This document shows, in pieces, positions 1 to 5,203 of a DNA stretch of 5,579 nt. A program made the position numbers and the translations under genes. The notes under the pieces are model-generated. The model was not told where the DNA came from. It did no database searches and saw only the letters and a list, made by a program, of their open reading frames with translations. The first letter of the stretch is position 1; every line of letters begins with the position of its first letter. The stretch is from Dehalococcoidia bacterium (GTDB taxonomy: Bacteria; Chloroflexota; Dehalococcoidia; GIF9; AB-539-J10), in contig DAOUSX010000091.1 in assembly GCA_030627025.1 (NCBI GenBank), forward strand, positions 1 to 5,579, in the 5' to 3' direction.

Positions 1-1
1 A

Positions 2-922
2 AGCTATAAATATAGTGGTAAAGACACGGTCATCCACAAGCTTAATCCGTGGTGTAAGTTAGCCTGGATTGCCGGTGTTTGTATCCTTGCTCTACTGTTC
101 GATAGTCCCGTTTATCTTCTTCTACTCTCTTTATCCACATTACCGGTAATTTTGGCAGCCAGGGTATGGAAAGAATGGCTTTCGGTGATGAAGTTCGCCT
201 TCTTTTTATGCTTATTAATCATAGTCATCAATGCCTTGGTAAGCAATCAAGGCTCTAACGTCCTGTATCAATTTCCCATTGCAATTCCCATAGCCGGTGC
301 TCCTCGAATAACCCTGGAGGGGATACTCTGGGGGATAGGAAATAGCTTGAGATTGCTGGCGATAATCTCTGCTTTCACTGTGCTTATGTTTGCCATTCAT
401 CCTGATGACCTTATGTTGGCTATGGTGAAGGCGAAATTACCTTATAAATCAGTTATGGTGACAAGCTTGTCCACTAAATTTGTTCCTGCTTTGATTGATG
501 ATGCTCAGCGTATTGCTGATGCTAAGAAGAGCAGGGGCCTGGAGCTCGACAGGGGAGGGCGTATCCAAAGAGTTAAAAGCTATGCCTCTATCGCTATTCC
601 ACTGCTATCTAACTCTCTGGATCGTGCTGTCCAGGTGGCTGAAGCAATGGAGTCAAGGGCGTTTGGCTCGGGGCAAAAGAGGACTTTTTATAAGGAGTTA
701 AAAATAAGTAAAGTTGACATAACTATTTTATCGTTCGTTTTTTCCTCTATTGCTTTCGGGGTATTCTTGCGCTGTTTAGGACAAGGAGGATACCAATATT
801 ATCCCGCTGTCGAGGCTGTCAGCCTTACTACTTCAGAATGGGCGGTGTTATTTGTTTTACTACTCCTGGTCAACACTATGCCTATCCTGGCTTTACTGAA
901 AAGGAAGGTGTCTCTTGATTAG
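2..922 (+). CDS. ecfT: ECF transporter transmembrane (T) component, EcfT; 5' end outside the window
   Basis: This is the transmembrane scaffold of an energy-coupling factor importer. It links the ATPases to the substrate-binding S component in the cytoplasmic membrane. The frame is open to the window's left edge, giving 306 visible residues, so the TTG at 152 is internal and not the true start. Residues 10-22 (VIHKLNPWCKLAW) match the conserved N-terminal H-x-L-x-P-x-x-K-L segment of EcfT proteins, so only a few residues are probably missing. Two ATPase-coupling motifs follow: AKKSRG near residues 174-179 and AMESRAFG near 215-222. The second has Ala where many relatives have Gly (RGF). Hydrophobic segments lie near residues 19-46, 61-80, 108-131, 240-255 and 280-297. 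The stop overlaps the start of the fused ATPase gene by 8 nt, so the genes are co-transcribed and probably translationally coupled. Confidence 0.9.
   Translation, partial: SYKYSGKDTVIHKLNPWCKLAWIAGVCILALLFDSPVYLLLLSLSTLPVILAARVWKEWLSVMKFAFFLCLLIIVINALVSNQGSNVLYQFPIAIPIAGAPRITLEGILWGIGNSLRLLAIISAFTVLMFAIHPDDLMLAMVKAKLPYKSVMVTSLSTKFVPALIDDAQRIADAKKSRGLELDRGGRIQRVKSYASIAIPLLSNSLDRAVQVAEAMESRAFGSGQKRTFYKELKISKVDITILSFVFSSIAFGVFLRCLGQGGYQYYPAVEAVSLTTSEWAVLFVLLLLVNTMPILALLKRKVSLD
901..917 (+). promoter_or_regulatory. Ribosome binding site and TTG start of ecfA
   Basis: AAGGAAGG at 901-908 lies 6 nt before TTG at 915-917. This decides the start of the fused ATPase: the next residues (MISIKNLTFYYSG) are the normal beginning of an ECF ATPase, and the start overlaps the ecfT stop. 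The Shine-Dalgarno lies inside the ecfT coding sequence. Confidence 0.75.
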
Positions 923-2729
923 CATAAAGAATCTGACCTTTTACTATAGCGGTAGTGATAAGCCGGCTCTTCGCGACGTCAACCTTGAAATCGAGGATGG
1001 TGAGTTTGTGTTGCTTACCGGTCCCTCTGGAGGGGGAAAGTCGAGCCTGTGTCGTTGTCTAAACGGGTTAATACCCCATTTTTACGGTGGAACGATGACT
1101 GGCAAGGTGGAGGTTAATGGCCTTAATGTGATGAAGCATTCCACCAAGGAACTGGCTACCATGGTGGGGATGGTATTTCAAGACCCCGAAAACCAGTTGG
1201 TGACTGTGGATGTGGATAGGGAACTTGCCTTTGGATTGGAAAATCTCGCTTTTGCCAAAGAGGTTATCGCCAGGAGAGTAGAAGAGGCACTGGATACAGT
1301 GGGTATTGCCAGCTTACGCCATCGAGCAACAAGCGAACTTTCCGGTGGTGAGAAGCAGAGAGTAGCTATAGCCTCCGTGCTGGCGCTTTACCCCGATATC
1401 CTGGTATTGGATGAGCCTACTTCGGAATTAGACCCCAAAGGTGCTGAAGATGTTCTTAATGTAGTCGAGCGGCTAAATGATGAGCTCGGCATCACGGTGA
1501 TATTAGTGGAACACAGATTGGATAGGGTGGTGGCACACTCCGATAGGATTGTTGTGCTGGAGAATGGCATGATTACCGCTGACGGAGGTCCAAGGTCAAT
1601 TCTCAGCGATGGAAAGGTTTCCCAAAGTGGCGTTGGCATACCTCCCATAATTAAGCTTGCTCAGGCTGTAAAGAGCAGAGGAATGTCATTGCGAGCGAAG
1701 CGAAGCAGCCTCATTGATAATACTCCACTGACGGTCAAGGAAGGCAGAATGGCAGTGGCTGAAGCTCTTCGTGATTCTGAATCCTTCGCTTCCCGTCATT
1801 CTGAGCATCCTTCATTGTCATTGCGAGCCGAAGGCGTGGCAATCCCGAGACCCTTCGCTATCGCTCAGGGTGACAATAAAGGACCTGTCATTGCGACCCC
1901 CTTTTATGTCATTGCGAGTAAAACGAAGCAATCTCATCTTAAGCCTCTAATTGAGGTGAAGAACTTATGGCATGCCTATCCTGATGGTTTTGTTGCCGTA
2001 AAGGATATAAATTTGAAGGTATGCCCCGGGGAATTTGTCGCCATTATGGGTAGGAATGCTTCAGGGAAGACCACGTTGGTCAAGCACTTCAATGGCTTGC
2101 TTAAACCAACCAGGGGTGATGTTACTGTTGGTGGCATCAACGCTAAGGAAGCGACTGTGGCTGAATTGTGCAGGAAAGTGGGCTATGTTTTTCAAAATCC
2201 CAACGACCATTTGTTTTGCGACACCGTGGAAGAGGAGCTTGCTTTCACCTTGAACAACCTGGGAGTCAAGGGTGGAGAAGCCAAGACATTGATTAATCAA
2301 ACGCTGGAGAGATTTGGTCTGACGCAATATAGATACCAGTATCCCCGCTTCCTGAGTGGTGGAGAGAAACAAAGAGTGGCTTTGGCTTCTATCCTGGTAG
2401 CTCAGCCCCAGATAATTATCCTTGATGAGCCTACCAGGGGGATGGAATACCGGCTAAAGGCTGAGTTAATGAAATTTCTGGACGAATATCGGAGGGAGTG
2501 CAGAGCAGTAATTCTGGTGACTCAGGATGTGGAGATGGTGGCTGAGTTTAGCGATAGAGTGGTATTGCTCAGCGAGGGGAAAATCGTGGTGGATGGACCC
2601 AAGAGGGAGGTGCTATCACAAGCGTTGTTATTCTCGCCCCAGATAAACCGTCTGGCGCAGGCTCTTAAAAGTTATGGTGTCCCTGGCGATATATTGACTG
2701 CTGACGAGATGATTGAGGCATTAGCATGA
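915..2729 (+). CDS. ecfA: Fused double ECF transporter ATPase (EcfA1-EcfA2 type)
   Basis: This ATP hydrolase powers the ECF importer. Two ABC ATPase domains are fused in 604 residues. Domain 1 (about 1-250) has A-loop Tyr, Walker A GPSGGGKS (36-43), Q-loop Q89, signature LSGGEKQ (142-148), Walker B ending DE (166-167), D-loop ELD and switch His H200. Domain 2 (about 345-604) has Walker A GRNASGKT (379-386), Q-loop Q427, signature LSGGEKQ (480-486) and Walker B ending DE (504-505). Its D-loop reads GMEYR (Glu511 where Asp is usual) and the switch His is Gln537 (VTQD). The linker (about 257-344) holds repeat-derived peptides on both sides of the ordinary-looking stretch TPLTVKEGRMAVAEAL (270-285). 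TTG start at 915. The TGA stop overlaps the S-component ATG (ATGA). The intact frame and all catalytic motifs indicate a working protein. The call is certain at family level. Confidence 0.93.
   Translation: MISIKNLTFYYSGSDKPALRDVNLEIEDGEFVLLTGPSGGGKSSLCRCLNGLIPHFYGGTMTGKVEVNGLNVMKHSTKELATMVGMVFQDPENQLVTVDVDRELAFGLENLAFAKEVIARRVEEALDTVGIASLRHRATSELSGGEKQRVAIASVLALYPDILVLDEPTSELDPKGAEDVLNVVERLNDELGITVILVEHRLDRVVAHSDRIVVLENGMITADGGPRSILSDGKVSQSGVGIPPIIKLAQAVKSRGMSLRAKRSSLIDNTPLTVKEGRMAVAEALRDSESFASRHSEHPSLSLRAEGVAIPRPFAIAQGDNKGPVIATPFYVIASKTKQSHLKPLIEVKNLWHAYPDGFVAVKDINLKVCPGEFVAIMGRNASGKTTLVKHFNGLLKPTRGDVTVGGINAKEATVAELCRKVGYVFQNPNDHLFCDTVEEELAFTLNNLGVKGGEAKTLINQTLERFGLTQYRYQYPRFLSGGEKQRVALASILVAQPQIIILDEPTRGMEYRLKAELMKFLDEYRRECRAVILVTQDVEMVAEFSDRVVLLSEGKIVVDGPKREVLSQALLFSPQINRLAQALKSYGVPGDILTADEMIEALA
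1685..1710 (+). repeat. Dispersed repeat copy inside ecfA linker (unit 1)
   Basis: This copy begins GTCATTGCGAGCGAAGCG and continues GAAGCAGCC, and it matches the copy in ecfS at 3188. It is read in a different frame from the later copies, as SLRAKRSS (residues 258-265), and separates KSRGM from TPLTV in the linker. I recognise this sequence type as a widespread short intergenic or MITE-like repeat of uncultured bacteria; that is recalled knowledge, not a search result. Confidence 0.8.
1773..1935 (+). repeat. Cluster of dispersed repeats inside ecfA linker
   Basis: Several degenerate units lie side by side. 1773-1792 is a fragment in inverted orientation, with CCTTCGCTTC. 1795-1806 is GTCATTCTGAGC, a sister subtype. 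1817-1845 is GTCATTGCGAGC followed by a GGCAATCCC end. 1852-1874 is an inverted piece ending GCTCAGGGTGAC. 1887-1899 is a truncated GTCATTGCGACCC, and 1908-1935 runs from GTCATTGCGAG to GAAGCAATCTC. The outer ends of 1817-1874 are GTCA and TGAC, so this part forms an imperfect palindrome. The whole cluster keeps the ecfA frame open and encodes about 55 linker residues (about 287-341). Confidence 0.8.
2715..2729 (+). promoter_or_regulatory. Weak RBS and ATGA stop/start overlap, ecfA to S component
   Basis: GAGG at 2715-2718 lies 7 nt before ATG at 2726, and the ecfA stop TGA is 2727-2729. The 4-nt overlap points to translational coupling of the ATPase and S-component genes and supports the 2726 start. 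Confidence 0.6.
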
Positions 2730-3508
2730 ATAAAAGATATTTCCCGCTGGCATTGATGATATTTCTTGGCATGGGTCTTTCTATTTGCTTTGTGTTAATG
2801 CCTTCGTTAAATGCCCTGGTGAACTGGGCGTTAATGGCAACCCTGCTTGCTATCCTGGTCATACTGGCCTTTTTCTTCAGTTTTGAGTCAGTTGCCCAGA
2901 GCTCCAAGGCGATAGCTTTGATTTCCATGTTAGCCACTATGTCAGCGGTGTTGAGAATTCCTTTTGGTGCCATTCCCAGTTTTCAGCCATGCACCTTCCT
3001 GATAATTTGCTCTGGATATGTCTTCGGTCCTGTAGCTGGCTTTATGGTCGGAGCGATGACACCCCTCATTTCCAACTTCTTTCTGGGACAGGGTCCCTGG
3101 ACGCTATATCAGATGCTTGCCTGGGGTTTGGTAGGTTGTGGCGCTGCTTATCTAGGGCAATTCAGGCGTCGTTCCACTCCGGAGTATGTCATTGCGAGCG
3201 AAGCGTGGCAATCTCTTGATGCTCAGGGCAATTTCCGCGAGGCAAACCCGATAAGCAGAAAATGGTTAGTAGGCTTTGGCATTGTCTCCGCCTTTATCTT
3301 TGGACTTATAATGAATATCTATTTCTGGCTATACTTTGTTGGTCCCCTCACGCTTAACACTCTGCTCTTGGCCGAGCTCAGCAGCTTCTGGTTTGATGCC
3401 TCCCACGCTGTGGGAAATGCTCTCTTCCTGGGACTGTTTGGTGCCAGGACAATAGCCATACTGGAAAGATATAAAAAGCGGTTCACCTGGGCCTACCAGG
3501 CTGAATAG
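2726..3508 (+). CDS. ECF transporter substrate-binding (S) component, CbrT-like
   Basis: This membrane protein captures the vitamin-type substrate of the importer encoded by this operon. It has 260 residues, somewhat longer than many S components. Hydrophobic segments lie near 7-26, 32-53, 60-78, 88-110, 127-145, 181-203 and 228-247. The core RIPFGAIPSFQPCTF (77-91), SGYVFGPVAGF (96-106), FFLGQGPW (118-125) and the late motif WFDASHAVGN (222-231) fit the CbrT-like S-component group as I recall it. The substrate could be cobalamin or a related compound, but the sequence does not prove this. The loop at about 150-178 contains a dispersed repeat read as VIASEAWQS (155-163). The 3' third of the gene recurs, degenerate, immediately downstream. 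Confident as an ECF S component; substrate uncertain. Confidence 0.85.
   Translation: MNKRYFPLALMIFLGMGLSICFVLMPSLNALVNWALMATLLAILVILAFFFSFESVAQSSKAIALISMLATMSAVLRIPFGAIPSFQPCTFLIICSGYVFGPVAGFMVGAMTPLISNFFLGQGPWTLYQMLAWGLVGCGAAYLGQFRRRSTPEYVIASEAWQSLDAQGNFREANPISRKWLVGFGIVSAFIFGLIMNIYFWLYFVGPLTLNTLLLAELSSFWFDASHAVGNALFLGLFGARTIAILERYKKRFTWAYQAE
3188..3233 (+). repeat. Dispersed repeat copy inside the S-component gene
   Basis: The copy runs from GTCATTGCGAGCGAAGCG through TGGCAATCTC (3188-3215). It is followed by GCTCAGGGCAA (3221-3231), a degraded version of the inverted end GCTCAGGGTGACAA seen at 1863. It sits in frame in the loop between the membrane segments ending near residue 145 and beginning near 181, and encodes VIASEAWQSLDAQGN. 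The reading frame is the same as for the ecfA copy at 1908 (VIASKTKQS). Confidence 0.8.
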
Positions 3509-3536
3509 CACTTATCGCTATCGAAATTTCAATCCC
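3500..3536 (+). repeat. 37-bp dispersed direct repeat, copy A
   Basis: It matches 5204-5240 at 33 of 37 positions, by eye. It begins with GCTGAATAGC, which contains the S-component stop codon, and includes CTTATCGC and ATCGAAATT. It ends where the duplicated ecfS segment begins. On the minus strand both copies can be read as a similar peptide (GI-x-ISIAI-x-AIQ), but no credible gene contains it here. Confidence 0.7.
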
Positions 3537-3742
3537 ATTAAGCAGAAAATGGTTAATAGGCTTTGGCATTGTCTCCGCCTTTATCTTTGGACTTATTAAT
3601 GAATATCTATTTCTGGTTATACTTTGCCTATGCTTGCAATTAGCACCTTGCTCTTCACTGAACTTAGCAGCTTTTAGCTTAATGCCTCCCATGCTGGGGG
3701 AAATGCTCTCTTCCTGGGATTATTTGGCACCAAGACATAGCC
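3531..3742 (+). pseudogene. Degenerate partial second copy of the ecfS 3' end
   Basis: It aligns with 3244-3457 of the S-component gene at an offset of 287 bp. The first ~80 bp have about two mismatches. A poorly matching stretch of ~22 bp follows, then ~88 bp with about 16 mismatches. There is one inserted base near 3597, a net loss of two near 3625, another lost base near 3737, and an in-frame TAG where copy 1 encodes the Trp before FDAS. It has no start codon, no Shine-Dalgarno and no N-terminal part, so it cannot make an S component. Weak similarity (LLRPKKL against AILERYKKR) may extend to about 3763. It arose by partial duplication, or is the remnant of a second S gene recombined with the first. 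Confidence 0.85.
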
Positions 3743-3848
3743 TGCTGAGGCCGAAGAAGCTAGACCCGGATAAGTGGAGAATCACGAAGCAACATACCAT
3801 TTTATTGGAGCACAAATCTTGGCATACTGCCCCTATGGAGATGCTTCC
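3743..3848. other. Intergenic stretch with no recognisable feature
   Basis: Between the decayed ecfS copy and the AT-rich promoter-like stretch I see no gene, clear repeat or terminator. The first ~20 bp may be the decayed end of the pseudogene. No hairpin followed by a T-run is visible, so the transcription stop for the ECF operon is not identified. Confidence 0.5.
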
Positions 3849-3878
3849 TTGTTGGAATAATAATATATATAGTAATAT
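3849..3878 (+). promoter_or_regulatory. Possible sigma-70-like promoter for pilT
   Basis: TTGTTG at 3849-3854 and TAATAT at 3873-3878 are separated by 18 bp, within a strikingly AT-rich run (ATAATAATATATATAG). Overlapping alternatives exist, such as TTGGAA at 3852 or TATAGT at 3868. A start near 3885 would give a leader of about 190 nt before pilT. The -35 match is weak, so this is a candidate only. Confidence 0.35.
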
Positions 3879-3903
3879 AGGACTGAAGTGAAGATAACAA
3901 AAA

Positions 3904-4045
3904 TGGCTGGTAGCCAGAGTTTCGGTGCCTGCATCCAGGCACTTCAACTAGGCAGAGAACTAAGATGTCGGTGGAGAAACTATGTTGGGTTTACCGGGAC
4001 GTTCTTACTACAGTTAGAGGAAGCAGTCCCGGAAGGGAGTTGAGG
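3904..4045 (+). promoter_or_regulatory. Structured 5' leader of pilT, class unknown
   Basis: Four helices can be drawn by hand. The first is TGGCT/AGCCA (3904-3908 with 3912-3916). The second is GTGCCTG/CAGGCAC (3925-3931 with 3936-3942, loop CATC). The third is a long-range pairing TTCAACT/AGTTGAG (3943-3949 with 4038-4044, one wobble). It encloses the fourth, CCGGGAC/GTCCCGG (3994-4000 with 4026-4032), which can continue through TTCTT/AGGAA. The layout of tandem hairpins plus a closed multi-helix domain between a promoter-like stretch and a start codon is that of a cis-regulatory RNA. It does not match a riboswitch class I can name. No T-run follows the hairpins, so termination control is not evident. 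Confidence 0.35.
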
Positions 4046-4059
4046 GTTGTTACAGCTAT

Positions 4060-4074
4060 GAAGGCGCTAGCATG
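4060..4074 (+). promoter_or_regulatory. Ribosome binding site deciding the pilT start
   Basis: GAAGG at 4060-4064 lies 7 nt before ATG at 4072. Reading upstream in this frame reaches TAG at 4015 without passing another ATG, GTG or TTG, so 4072 is the only sensible start. The protein then begins MQIDELLRLMVEKGASDLHL, which is normal for PilT. Confidence 0.7.
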
Positions 4075-4494
4075 CAAATAGATGAACTTCTTCGCTTAAT
4101 GGTAGAAAAGGGTGCCTCAGATTTACATCTGAGGGTTCCAAGCCCACCGGTGTTGCGTATCGATGGTGTGCTTATAACACAGCAAGATTTGCCGCCAGTT
4201 ACACCTGCAGACGTTAAGGAGGCTTTTGAGCATATTACTGTTGAAAATCAACGGAAGGCTTTTTACCAAAAGCTGGAGTTAGATTTAGCCTATAGTATTC
4301 CTGGGTTAGCTGGATTTCGAGTCAGCGTGTTATATCAAAGAAGGACAATAAGCATCGCCTTCCGCCGGGTGCCATCTACAGTTCCGACTATTGATGAACT
4401 CGAATTACCCAGATTTGCAAGGAGCTTGTTCTTAAACCCAGAGGGCTTATTCTGGTTACCGGGCCTACAGGAACTGGCAAGAGCACCACTCTAG
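4072..4494 (+). CDS. PilT N-terminal fragment as translated
   Basis: This frame is 140 codons long. Residues 1-126 form the PAS-like N-terminal domain of PilT, with GASDLHLR at 14-21, SPPVLRIDG at 24-32, FRVSVLYQRRTISIAFRRVP at about 83-102 and the inter-domain linker up to NPEGL. The remaining 14 residues (FWLPGLQELARAPL) are out-of-frame reading of the Walker A region and end at the TAG at 4492-4494. The fragment lacks every ATP-binding motif, so it cannot act as a retraction motor. Confidence 0.7.
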   Translation: MQIDELLRLMVEKGASDLHLRVPSPPVLRIDGVLITQQDLPPVTPADVKEAFEHITVENQRKAFYQKLELDLAYSIPGLAGFRVSVLYQRRTISIAFRRVPSTVPTIDELELPRFARSLFLNPEGLFWLPGLQELARAPL

Positions 4495-4499
4495 CCGCA

Positions 4500-5132
4500 A
4501 TGATTGACTATCTTAATGAGCATGAAAAACGGAATGTCATCACTATCGAGGACCCTATTGAATACGTGCATCAAAACAAAAAATGTATTATCGCCCAGCG
4601 AGAGCTGGGTGATGATACTAAGTCATTCGCCACTGGCTTGCTGCATGCTCTCCGTCACGACCCTGATGTGATTCTCGTGGGCGAGATGCGTGACCTGGAG
4701 ACTATGAGCACAGCTATCACTACAGCGGAAGCAGGACAATTAGTGCTGGGTACACTGCACACCGTTGATGCTGTCCAGACTGTTGACCGCATAATTGATG
4801 TCTTCCCTCCTGACCAGCAACGCCAGATTAAATTACAGCTATCCCAGATAATAGAAGCGGTGCTGTCGCAGACACTGTTGCCACGGATTGGAGGCAAAGG
4901 AAGAATAGCGGCTTTTGAGATTTTGATTGCTACCCCTGCTGTTAGAAACTTAATTCGCACTAGCAAAACCTATGAGTTGCCCGGTATTATGCAGCTTGGT
5001 GCTAAAGACGGTATACAGACTTTGAACCAGTCATTAGCTTACCTGGTGAAAAACCACAAGGTCACTGTTAAAGAAGCTATAGCGAGAAGCAGCGACCCAA
5101 AGCAACTTAAAGAGTTGATTCATAGGCCTTAA
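4500..5132 (+). CDS. PilT C-terminal fragment (ATPase core lacking Walker A if started here)
   Basis: The 210 codons beginning at ATG 4500 give the ATPase core from just after Walker A to the C-terminus: Asp box (14-22), Walker B DVILVGEMRD (56-65), His box (85-100), AVRNLIR (147-153) and GIMQLGAKDGIQTLNQS (162-178). No Shine-Dalgarno precedes 4500. The same frame stays open upstream to 4452 and encodes Walker A there, so ATG 4500 is an internal Met (residue 144 of the repaired protein). An independent product would lack the P-loop. Conservation across the whole fragment shows selection acted on it until recently, or still does if the frameshift is an artefact. Confidence 0.7.
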   Translation: MIDYLNEHEKRNVITIEDPIEYVHQNKKCIIAQRELGDDTKSFATGLLHALRHDPDVILVGEMRDLETMSTAITTAEAGQLVLGTLHTVDAVQTVDRIIDVFPPDQQRQIKLQLSQIIEAVLSQTLLPRIGGKGRIAAFEILIATPAVRNLIRTSKTYELPGIMQLGAKDGIQTLNQSLAYLVKNHKVTVKEAIARSSDPKQLKELIHRP

Positions 5133-5203
5133 TGCATCTGCCTCTTCGGTGTCAACTTCACTGCATGGGTCTAGTTAGCCAGGCTACAAAAGCTCGGGCC
5201 GCT

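Larger units (their letters stand above)
4072..5132 (+). pseudogene. pilT: pilT, type IV pilus retraction ATPase, disrupted by a one-base frameshift
   Basis: PilT is the hexameric cytoplasmic ATPase that depolymerises type IV pili and drives twitching motility. Codons 1-126 (4072-4449) and the frame resuming at 4452 join perfectly if one base is restored around 4449-4451. Leu-Phe-Trp then becomes Leu-Ile-Leu-Val-Thr-Gly, leading straight into Walker A. The repaired protein is 353 residues, the usual PilT length, and carries Walker A GPTGTGKST (131-139), the Asp box ITIEDPIEY (157-165), Walker B DVILVGEMRD (199-208), the His box beginning TLHTVDA (228-234) and AVRNLIR (290-296), PilT's AIRNLIR-type motif. 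As written, no polypeptide contains both halves. No slippery heptamer suggests programmed frameshifting. The lack of any other damage points to a very recent mutation or a sequence error. Confidence 0.88.

Noticed and set aside
1685..1935. CRISPR-like array in the ecfA linker
   Set aside because: The units vary in length, orientation and spacing and lie inside an open coding frame. There are no regular repeats or spacers.
1388..2973. Long minus-strand open frames opposite ecfA and ecfS
   Set aside because: They are antisense shadows of strongly supported genes, with no start signals or recognisable motifs.
3483..3692. 69-codon minus-strand frame that includes the 37-bp repeat
   Set aside because: It lies over the decayed ecfS copy and its antisense. 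The similar minus-strand peptide at 5204-5240 is intriguing, but that copy has no start codon context and only about 24 to 35 codons.
3634..3891. 85-codon open frame on the + strand
   Set aside because: Its first part is frameshifted reading of the duplicated ecfS segment and the rest is AT-rich intergenic sequence. It has no Shine-Dalgarno and no protein-like composition.
3925..3960. Intrinsic terminator at the GTGCCTG/CAGGCAC hairpin
   Set aside because: The stem is perfect, but the following bases TTCAACTAGG are not a T-run.
3970..4040. Resemblance to bacterial SRP RNA (GTTTACC followed later by GGAAGCAG)
   Set aside because: The order fits, but the GGAA tetraloop and the symmetric internal loop are missing. 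The hairpin loop is 11 nt and the stem is a plain GC helix. A covariance search would settle it.
3904..4045. c-di-GMP or cobalamin riboswitch in front of pilT
   Set aside because: I do not see the hallmark conserved strings of c-di-GMP-I or of the B12 element. A short GGGTTTA similarity to c-di-GMP-II is not enough.
4440..4455. Programmed ribosomal frameshift in pilT
   Set aside because: The needed shift is -1, but there is no slippery heptamer and no obvious downstream stimulatory structure. PilT genes are not known to use frameshifting.
4500..5132. An independent gene starting at ATG 4500
   Set aside because: The same frame encodes Walker A just upstream (4461-4487), no ribosome binding site precedes 4500, and the N-terminal half lies immediately upstream in another frame. 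It is one broken pilT.
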